This document shows positions 1 to 5,022 of a DNA stretch of 8,457 bases, piece by piece. Both the position numbers and the translations under genes were made by a program. Source of the stretch: an uncultured Clostridia bacterium (GTDB taxonomy: Bacteria > Bacillota > Clostridia > Christensenellales > Borkfalkiaceae); the NCBI GenBank assembly GCA_947630775.1, contig CANRIY010000066.1:1-8457 (forward strand). Direction: 5' to 3'. Each line of letters opens with the position of its first letter. Within the stretch, counting starts at the first letter, position 1. The notes under the pieces are model-generated. The model ran no database searches, had not been told where the DNA came from, and saw only the letters and a list, made by a program, of their open reading frames with translations.

Positions 1-1457
1 ATGGAGCGGAGCGCGATGAGCTGTTCCACGGGCTCGTGGGTGGGGCCGTCCTCGCCGACGCCGATACTGTCGTGCGTGAGAATGTAGACGACGGGGATAT
101 TCATGAGGGCGGAGAGCCGCATCGCATGTTTGCAATAGTCGGAGAAGATGAAGAAGGTGGAGCAGTACGCATGGACGCCGCCGTGAAGCTGCATGCCGTT
201 TGCGATCGCCGCCATGGCGTGCTCGCGGATGCCGAAGTGCATATTTCTTCCCTCATAGGAGCCGGGGGCGAAGTCGCCGTAATGGACGGCGTCCGTGTTC
301 TTCATATCGGAGAGGTTGGAGGGAGCGAGGTCCGCACTGCCGCCCATGAGCGTCGGGGTGACCGCCGCGATCTTTTGGAGGACTTGTGCGGAAGTCTGCC
401 TCGTCGCCATGGGCTTTTCAAAAGCGAAGAGCTCTTCCATTTTGGTATAATCGGGAAGCTCGCCCTTCATCGCCGCCTTGTACTCCGCGGCAAGTTCGGG
501 ATATGCTTTTTCGTACTCCGCAAACATCGCCTTCCATTCTCTCTCGCGCTTTGCACCGCGCCTGCCCGCCGTCTTGCAGTGTTTGAGCACTTCTGCGGGC
601 ACTTCGAAGGGGGCAGAAGTCCAGCCGAGCTTTTCTTTCGTCTTTTGCAGATTTTCAACGCCGAGAGGGGAGCCGTGGCACTTGTGGCTGCCTTCGAGGG
701 GCGTGCCGTATCCGATCTTCGTCTTGCAGATGATGATCGAGGGGTGTTTCGTATCCCTCTGCGCCTTGCGGATGGCGTTCGCGATCATCAGCACGTTATC
801 GGGATTTTTGACGAGATCGACGTGAAGCACCTGCCAGTTCTGCGCCTTGAAGCGGGCGCCGACGTCCTCCTTGAAGGTAATGTCGGTATTTCCCTCGATG
901 GTAATGTCGTTATCGTCGTAAAAGAGAATGAGTTTTCCGAGCTCGTGCGTGCCCGCAAACGAGCATGCCTCGTAGGAAATTCCCTCTTCGAGACAGCCGT
1001 CGCCGCAAAGCGCATAGGTGTAGTGATCGACGATGGGGAAGCCTTCGCGGTTGAATTTTGCGGCGAGGTGCGCTTCCGCGACCGCCATACCCACGGCGTT
1101 CGCAATGCCCTGCCCGAGGGGGCCCGTCGTCGTCTCGATGCCCTTCGTGTGCCCGTACTCGGGATGGCCGGGGGTCTTACTTCCGAGCTGGCGGAAGTTT
1201 TGGAGATCCTCCACGGTGAGCCCGAACCCATAGAGATAGAGCAGGGAATAGTTGAGCATGGAGCCGTGCCCCGCGGAGAGGACGAAACGGTCTCGGTCGT
1301 CCCATTTGGGATCTTTGTTATTGAACTTCAAAAAGTTCTGCCACAGGGTGTAGGCAATGGGGGCGGAGCCGAGCGGGAGCCCGGGGTGTCCCGAATTTGC
1401 CTTTTGGATCGCCTCCGCCGAAAGGATGCGGATCGCATTGATGGTCGTCTGTTTCAT
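1..1457 (-). CDS. tkt: Transketolase, C-terminal end missing at window edge
   Basis: Transketolase moves two-carbon ketol units between sugar phosphates in the cytoplasmic non-oxidative pentose phosphate pathway, using thiamine diphosphate (TPP) and a divalent metal. 485 residues are visible; the family usually has about 650-670, so the rest lies beyond base 1. Visible motifs are SGHPGLPLG at residues 22-30 (H24), SAGHGS at 61-66 (H64), GPLGQG at 112-117, and the TPP-motif GDG at 152-154 with its partner N183 in DDNDITIEG. The pyrimidine-binding domain begins near residue 360 and contains GIREHAM at 409-415 with the catalytic E412. The visible part ends just after GEDGPTHEPVEQL. The start ATG (1455-1457) follows an AAGGAG ribosome site (1466-1471) at 8 nt. 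It lies 29 bp downstream of the phosphohexomutase gene with no terminator between them, so the two are probably co-transcribed. Nothing degenerate is seen. The family call is near certain. Confidence 0.96.
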   Translation of the reverse strand, partial: MKQTTINAIRILSAEAIQKANSGHPGLPLGSAPIAYTLWQNFLKFNNKDPKWDDRDRFVLSAGHGSMLNYSLLYLYGFGLTVEDLQNFRQLGSKTPGHPEYGHTKGIETTTGPLGQGIANAVGMAVAEAHLAAKFNREGFPIVDHYTYALCGDGCLEEGISYEACSFAGTHELGKLILFYDDNDITIEGNTDITFKEDVGARFKAQNWQVLHVDLVKNPDNVLMIANAIRKAQRDTKHPSIIICKTKIGYGTPLEGSHKCHGSPLGVENLQKTKEKLGWTSAPFEVPAEVLKHCKTAGRRGAKREREWKAMFAEYEKAYPELAAEYKAAMKGELPDYTKMEELFAFEKPMATRQTSAQVLQKIAAVTPTLMGGSADLAPSNLSDMKNTDAVHYGDFAPGSYEGRNMHFGIREHAMAAIANGMQLHGGVHAYCSTFFIFSDYCKHAMRLSALMNIPVVYILTHDSIGVGEDGPTHEPVEQLIALRS

Positions 1458-1486
1458 ATTGATATCTCCTTATGATTTTTCAAATT

Positions 1487-2971
1487 TCAGTTTAATTTTT
1501 CGGTCTCGAGGAAGTCGTATTTTTTCAAAAATCCATACAGTTCCGCCTTCATTTTTGTGACGCCGCCGACTGAATTGCTCTCGAGGTTTACGGGCATGAT
1601 AGGCTCGTGTAGACTCATTCTCAAAAGCGTCCACCCGTCGCCGTGGGCATGGCCGAAGTTGACGCGCACGCCCTCGAAACTGCTCGGCGCAAACGAGAGG
1701 TAGGGCGTTTTTCCGACGTATCCGCGAAAGTCGGTGAGCACTTCCTCGCCGAGCGTCTTGAAATCGACGCCCGCCTTGAAGTGCAGCCGCACCTCTTCCG
1801 CTTCCACGGGTTCGGGAAGATCGCGGATGAGGCTTTCGAGATCGCCTTTCTTCGCGAGGGCGATGAGGAGCCGCGTCACGAGGTATGCGCCGTCGTCGAG
1901 GAAATAGTTCTCTTTGAGTGCGGCGTGGCCGCTCGTCTCGATGGCAAGAGGGGAGTATTCCCCCTCAGCGTTGAGCCGTTTGCTCTCGTTGATGACGTTC
2001 TTATATCCCCGTTTGAAACGGCGGTGGACGCCGCCGCGGCTCTCGATAAACGCCGTCAGCCCGTCGCTCGTTACGGAGTCGGTGACGATGACGCCCTTTT
2101 TCTCTTCGAGAAGAATGGCGGAGATGAGCGCGATCAGGCGGTTGCGGTTGATCTCCTTGCCGTCGGGAGCGACCGCGCCCGCCCTGTCGACGTCCGTATC
2201 GAAGATGATGCCGAAATCGGCATGATTTTCGACGACCGCGGCGCAGACGGACTGCATGGCGGTCTCGTTTTCGGGATTGGGGATATGGTTCGGGAAACTG
2301 CCGTCGGGTTCCAAAAATTGGGAACCCTCCGTGTCCGCGCCGAGCGGCTTCAAGACGAGGTCGGCATAAAACCCGCCCGCGCCGTTGCCCGCGTCGACGA
2401 CGATCTTTTTCCCTTTGAGCGGCTCCTGCTTCCCCGTCTCGCGGCGGACCTTTTCCACGAGCCCCTGTGCATACGTTGCAAGATAGGGCTTTTCGGTCAC
2501 GGAGCCCTGCTCTGCGGCGCCGATCGAGACGCCCGCCTGCGCAAGGGACAGGATCTGTTCGACGTCCGCGCCTTCGAGCCCGCCCTCTTTCAAAAAGAAT
2601 TTGAGCCCGTTCTTCTGATAGGGCAGGTGGCTCGCCGTGATCATGATGGAAGCGTCCGCGCCGAAATCATCCTGCAAGAGCATAAACATGGAGGGCGTGG
2701 AGCTCAGACCCGTCAGGATCACGTCCGAGCCGCAGGCGGTGATGGCTTCCGTGAGCCACCCTTCGATGTTTTTTGCGGAGAGGCGGGAATCGTGTCCGAT
2801 GGCGACGGCCGCCTTTTGGATATGCTTTTCAAGAGACAGCCACATGCAGAACGCCTTGCCGATGTCCTTCACCGCCTCTTCGGTGAGGGTGACGGGGTCG
2901 CCTTCGACGCCTGCGATCGCCGTGCCGCGCACATCCGTCCCGTTTTTGAGCGACAAATAATTTTTCAACAT
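1487..2971 (-). CDS. Phosphohexomutase (phosphomannomutase/phosphoglucomutase family)
   Basis: This is a cytoplasmic alpha-D-phosphohexomutase that moves phosphate between the 6 and 1 positions of a hexose (glucose or mannose are the likely substrates), about 494 residues, full length. Landmarks in family order are: the active-site serine loop TASHLP near 111-116 with the phosphoserine S113; the metal loop DTDVDR near 257-262; a sugar-binding loop ETSGHAA near 344-350; and a C-terminal phosphate-binding segment near 449-464 that reads LRMSLHEPIMPVNLES. This last segment replaces the usual RxSGTEP form and suggests the divergent mutase branch found in several bacteria and in plastids, so the exact sugar cannot be assigned. 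The start codon at 2969-2971 has a G-rich AGGGGGAG ribosome site (2974-2981), rather close to the ATG. The promoter is at 3009-3037. It is the first gene of an operon with transketolase, which supports a role in carbohydrate-precursor supply. Confidence 0.9.
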   Translation of the reverse strand: MLKNYLSLKNGTDVRGTAIAGVEGDPVTLTEEAVKDIGKAFCMWLSLEKHIQKAAVAIGHDSRLSAKNIEGWLTEAITACGSDVILTGLSSTPSMFMLLQDDFGADASIMITASHLPYQKNGLKFFLKEGGLEGADVEQILSLAQAGVSIGAAEQGSVTEKPYLATYAQGLVEKVRRETGKQEPLKGKKIVVDAGNGAGGFYADLVLKPLGADTEGSQFLEPDGSFPNHIPNPENETAMQSVCAAVVENHADFGIIFDTDVDRAGAVAPDGKEINRNRLIALISAILLEEKKGVIVTDSVTSDGLTAFIESRGGVHRRFKRGYKNVINESKRLNAEGEYSPLAIETSGHAALKENYFLDDGAYLVTRLLIALAKKGDLESLIRDLPEPVEAEEVRLHFKAGVDFKTLGEEVLTDFRGYVGKTPYLSFAPSSFEGVRVNFGHAHGDGWTLLRMSLHEPIMPVNLESNSVGGVTKMKAELYGFLKKYDFLETEKLN

Positions 2972-3008
2972 TTCTCCCCCTTATGGAGCTTTTTCCTGCA
3001 TTACCACT

Positions 3009-3037
3009 ATTATACAGGGATTTTCCGCGTTTTTCAA
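3009..3037 (-). promoter_or_regulatory. Sigma-A-type promoter of the phosphohexomutase-transketolase operon
   Basis: Read on the minus strand, TTGAAA (3032-3037) is followed by a 17-nt spacer and a perfect TATAAT (3009-3014). Transcription should begin around 3000-3003, leaving a leader of about 30 nt before the ATG at 2971. The spacing and -10 box are ideal for a housekeeping sigma factor. No riboswitch fits in such a short leader. Confidence 0.8.
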
Positions 3038-3076
3038 GGGTTTGAAAGAAAAAAGAAACAAAATGAAGAAATATTC

Positions 3077-3105
3077 TTGCATTGACCCGCATTATATGAT
3101 ATAAT
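3077..3105 (+). promoter_or_regulatory. Extended -10 promoter of the degV gene
   Basis: TTGCAT (3077-3082), a 17-nt spacer and TATAAT (3100-3105) form a housekeeping promoter. TGA directly before the -10 box gives the TGn extended -10 element. A TTGACC at 3083-3088 is only 11 nt from the -10 box and is less likely to be the -35 box. The start point would be near 3112. It is divergent from the promoter at 3009-3037, with the -35 boxes about 40 bp apart, so a shared regulator is possible, but no clear operator was seen. Confidence 0.75.
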
Positions 3106-3118
3106 GAAGAAAATATAC

Positions 3119-3125
3119 GGAGAGG
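3119..3125 (+). promoter_or_regulatory. Ribosome binding site deciding the degV start
   Basis: GGAGAGG lies 8 nt before the ATG at 3134. An earlier in-frame ATG at 3104 overlaps the -10 box (3100-3105) and lies upstream of the predicted start of transcription, so it cannot be used from that promoter. The start at 3134 is therefore preferred; its protein begins MYKFTLSTDST, which is where DegV homologues normally begin. Confidence 0.8.
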
Positions 3126-3133
3126 ATAAAACT

Positions 3134-4027
3134 ATGTACAAATTCACGCTGTCGACAGATTCGACATGCGATCTCTACCATGACTTTGTCGTCGAAAACG
3201 ACATTAAGCTCGCACCGCTGACGTTTATGCTCGAAAAAGACGGGGTGATCACCGAACATTTCGATAATTTCACCGAGTACAAGCAATACGTCGATTTCTA
3301 TAACGAACTTCGCGGCGGCGCGATGCCCAAAACAAGCAAACTCAACTACGAATCCCATTACAATCACTTCTTGAAACTTGCGCAGGAGGGCGCGGAAGAC
3401 GTCGTCCACTTTACGATCTCGTCGGGGCTCGCAAATACTTGGGAAAATGCGGAGCAGGCGGCGGCAGACGTCAAGAAGGACTATCCGAAGTTTCGCGTCT
3501 TTGTCGTCGATCCGCTCACTGCAACGGTGGGACAGGGCGCGCTCGTGCGGCTCGCCCTGAAGTGCCGCAACGAGGGCAAGACGGCGCAGGAGACCTATGA
3601 GTTCGTCAAGGGCATGCGCCTGCACATCCAGCACTTCATCGTGGCGGACGATCTGCAATTCCTCAAACGCGGCGGAAGGATCTCCGCGGCAGCGGCGGCC
3701 GTCGGCGGCGTCCTCAGGGTGAAACCCATCATTTCGTTCGACAACGAGGGAAAGCTCGGCGTAATCGATAAGGTCATGGGTACGAAAAAGGCGATCTCCT
3801 ATATCAAGAAAAAGTTAGAGACGGAGGGCCCCGATCCCGAGTTCGGTTATTGCTTTATCGTCCATACCGACAATGAACCCGTTGCCGCCGAACTTACGGA
3901 ATATGTAAGAGAACATTTCCACATTGAGCCCTATACGCAGATCATGGGTCCCGTCATCGGCTCTCACGTCGGCCCCGGCGGGTTTGCGCTCGGGTATATT
4001 TCGAAGAGCCTGAGAAACGAATTCTGA
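3134..4027 (+). CDS. DegV family fatty-acid-binding protein (FakB-like)
   Basis: A 297-residue DegV protein, the usual length. DegV proteins are cytoplasmic two-domain proteins that hold a long-chain fatty acid; characterised members (FakB) present it to the kinase FakA for phosphorylation and entry into phospholipid synthesis. Visible family motifs are STDST at residues 7-11, the TSK segment at 67-69 (often TSQ in relatives), TISSGLANTW at 94-103, which supplies ligand carboxyl contacts, LQFLKRGGRIS at 174-184, VKPIISFDNEGKL at 196-208, and GPVIGSHVGPG at 272-282. No fakA gene is in the window, which is common because the two are often unlinked. It stands alone, with its own promoter and a terminator 15 bp after the stop. 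The name DegV is historical and does not imply proteolysis. The family call is secure; the bound lipid is unknown. Confidence 0.93.
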   Translation: MYKFTLSTDSTCDLYHDFVVENDIKLAPLTFMLEKDGVITEHFDNFTEYKQYVDFYNELRGGAMPKTSKLNYESHYNHFLKLAQEGAEDVVHFTISSGLANTWENAEQAAADVKKDYPKFRVFVVDPLTATVGQGALVRLALKCRNEGKTAQETYEFVKGMRLHIQHFIVADDLQFLKRGGRISAAAAAVGGVLRVKPIISFDNEGKLGVIDKVMGTKKAISYIKKKLETEGPDPEFGYCFIVHTDNEPVAAELTEYVREHFHIEPYTQIMGPVIGSHVGPGGFALGYISKSLRNEF

Positions 4028-4042
4028 TTTTTGAAAGCATGA

Positions 4043-4071
4043 GATCCTCCGCCCGTCGGGGGATCTTTTTT
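4043..4071 (+). terminator. Intrinsic terminator after degV
   Basis: GATCCTCCG (4043-4051) pairs with CGGGGGATC (4057-4065) in a 9-bp stem with one T-G wobble and a 5-nt loop, followed directly by six T residues (4066-4071). A42-T66 can add one more pair. This is a textbook rho-independent terminator, 15 bp after the stop codon of degV. Confidence 0.92.
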
Positions 4072-4075
4072 CGTC

Positions 4076-4187
4076 GGGGTGGCTGCCCCCTTTGAAGGGG
4101 GCGGCTCCGCCGCTTGCGGCGGTGGTGGGGGTTGTCTGCTGCCCCAAAGTGAGCATCCCTAAGGAAGGACCCTAAGAGGAGCGCCTG
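4076..4187. repeat. GC-rich hairpin block, probable dispersed intergenic repeat
   Basis: This non-coding block has two adjacent hairpins. The first (4082-4105) has nested GGGGG/CCCCC arms around TTTGAA, with up to 11 paired positions. The second (4107-4122) is CCGCCGC followed by TT and GCGGCGG. G-rich GGTGGTGGGGG follows (4121-4131), then GGGG...CCCC arms (4128-4131 and 4142-4145), then two near-copies of CCCTAAG (4157-4163 and 4170-4176). It lies after the degV terminator and before the next promoter. The order of a stem with a TTTGAA centre and a second GC hairpin between G-rich and C-rich arms resembles intergenic repeats I recall from gut Clostridia genomes. That comparison is from memory, and only one copy is in this window. 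The ends given are approximate. Confidence 0.5.
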
Positions 4188-4216
4188 TTTTTTCATATTT
4201 TATTCCTTTGATTTTA

Positions 4217-4250
4217 ACATTTTCATGTGAAATGTTTGACAATTTTTCAC
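4217..4250. promoter_or_regulatory. Operator-like dyads around the -35 box of the surface-protein operon
   Basis: ACATTT (4217-4222) and AAATGT (4230-4235) are inverted repeats 7 nt apart, ending exactly where the -35 box begins. GTGAAA (4227-4232) and TTTCAC (4245-4250) form a second inverted repeat that encloses the -35 box. Such placement would suit a dimeric repressor or activator. The region is AT-rich, so chance is a real alternative, and no regulator family can be named. Confidence 0.35.
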
Positions 4251-4264
4251 AAAAAAGATAAAAT
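4236..4264 (+). promoter_or_regulatory. Sigma-A-type promoter of the lipoprotein-VWA operon
   Basis: A perfect TTGACA (4236-4241), a 17-nt spacer and TAAAAT (4259-4264) give a strong housekeeping-type promoter. The start would be near 4271, leaving a leader of about 26 nt. The ribosome site AGAGGAG (4284-4290) stands 6 nt before the ATG at 4297. This is the only good promoter seen for the two-gene operon. Confidence 0.8.
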
Positions 4265-4296
4265 GAGAAAAATAATTAAACAAAGAGGAGCAAAGT

Positions 4297-5007
4297 ATGA
4301 AAAGATTCATTGGACCTTTTCTCGTGGCAATGTCTCTCGTTTTGTCGCTTTTCTCGCTTGCGGCATGCGGAGACAAGCTCGGACAGGTCGACGAAGAAGA
4401 AAGCGCGGCTGCGGAAGCCGGCTACACGGTGATCTTTCAGGATTGGGACGGCACGATCCTCAAGATCGTTTCCCATGTGAAGGAGGGGAGCGACGTCGAA
4501 CCGCCCGAAGATCCCGTCCGCAAGGGGTACGAGTTTGTCGGGTGGGATAAATCCTGCGAAGGGATCACTTCCGACCTTGCCATCAAGGCGTGCTACAAGT
4601 CCACAAAAGTTTACAGAGACCTTTACGGGATCGGATCGAGCCTCGACGAGGCGGCGCAAAAGCTGACGCTCACGTTCAGCTTCTCGCAGTCCGCGCTCGA
4701 CCCCGCACCCATTCTTTCCTTCCAGCTCAGGATCAATTACGATCCCTCATACACAGTTTTGAGCGCAATGGAGGGAGAAGACGTCACCTATTATAATCAT
4801 GAAGAGGACGCTTACATCTCTGTCGTTTACTTCGATTACAGCGGCGAGGGGATCTCGGACAGCTTTGATTTCCTCACGGTGGAATTCGATATCTCGGGCT
4901 GCACGGCTGGCGACGCCGTCTCGGTCGAAGCGCGCTATATCCTCGATTTGGAGGGGAACGATATCGCCGATCGGGTCGAACTCGACGCTGAATACGTATT
5001 ATCATAA
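4297..5007 (+). CDS. Lipoprotein with Listeria-Bacteroides repeat and probable cohesin-like domain
   Basis: A 236-residue secreted lipoprotein of unknown specific function. Residues 1-23 form a signal peptide with a basic start (MKR) and a hydrophobic core, ending in the lipobox LAAC with C24 as the lipidated residue, so the protein should be anchored on the outer face of the membrane. A short acidic linker (31-40) follows. Residues 43-101 match the Listeria-Bacteroides (Flg_new, InlB B-type) repeat: YTVIFQDWDGTIL, then PPEDPVRKGYEFVGWD, then a closing ACY. Residues about 118-235 look like a beta-sandwich of the cohesin type, with LSFQLRINYDPSYTVLSAME at 140-159 and FLTVEFDIS near 192-200. 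This part is weaker evidence and could be another Ig-like or CBM-like fold. The stop codon overlaps the ribosome site of the next gene, 15 bp before its ATG, so translation is probably coupled. No enzyme motif is visible. Confidence 0.85.
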   Translation: MKRFIGPFLVAMSLVLSLFSLAACGDKLGQVDEEESAAAEAGYTVIFQDWDGTILKIVSHVKEGSDVEPPEDPVRKGYEFVGWDKSCEGITSDLAIKACYKSTKVYRDLYGIGSSLDEAAQKLTLTFSFSQSALDPAPILSFQLRINYDPSYTVLSAMEGEDVTYYNHEEDAYISVVYFDYSGEGISDSFDFLTVEFDISGCTAGDAVSVEARYILDLEGNDIADRVELDAEYVLS

Positions 5008-5022
5008 GGAGAGGAAACAGGT

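Noticed and set aside
36..1475. A 479-codon open frame on the plus strand, opposite transketolase
   Set aside because: The minus strand carries all transketolase motifs. The plus frame has no known domain and runs beyond the transketolase start.
1643..3085. A 480-codon open frame on the plus strand, opposite the phosphohexomutase gene
   Set aside because: It is a mirror of a well-conserved gene on the minus strand, with low-complexity composition and no family motif.
3104..3133. An upstream in-frame ATG that would lengthen DegV by 10 residues
   Set aside because: It overlaps the -10 box and lies before the predicted transcription start, while the ATG at 3134 has a well-spaced ribosome site.
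3092..3658. A 188-codon open frame on the minus strand opposite degV
   Set aside because: No ribosome site or domain is seen, and it is antisense to a strongly conserved DegV sequence.
4054..4079. Direct 8-bp repeat CGTCGGGG as a possible target-site duplication
   Set aside because: The copies are only 10 bp apart, and one is part of the terminator stem, so they do not flank the hairpin block.
4227..4550. A 107-codon open frame starting before the lipoprotein gene in another frame
   Set aside because: It overlaps the promoter and most of the lipoprotein N-terminus, has an arginine-rich shadow composition, and lacks a ribosome site. The lipoprotein frame has a signal peptide and lipobox.
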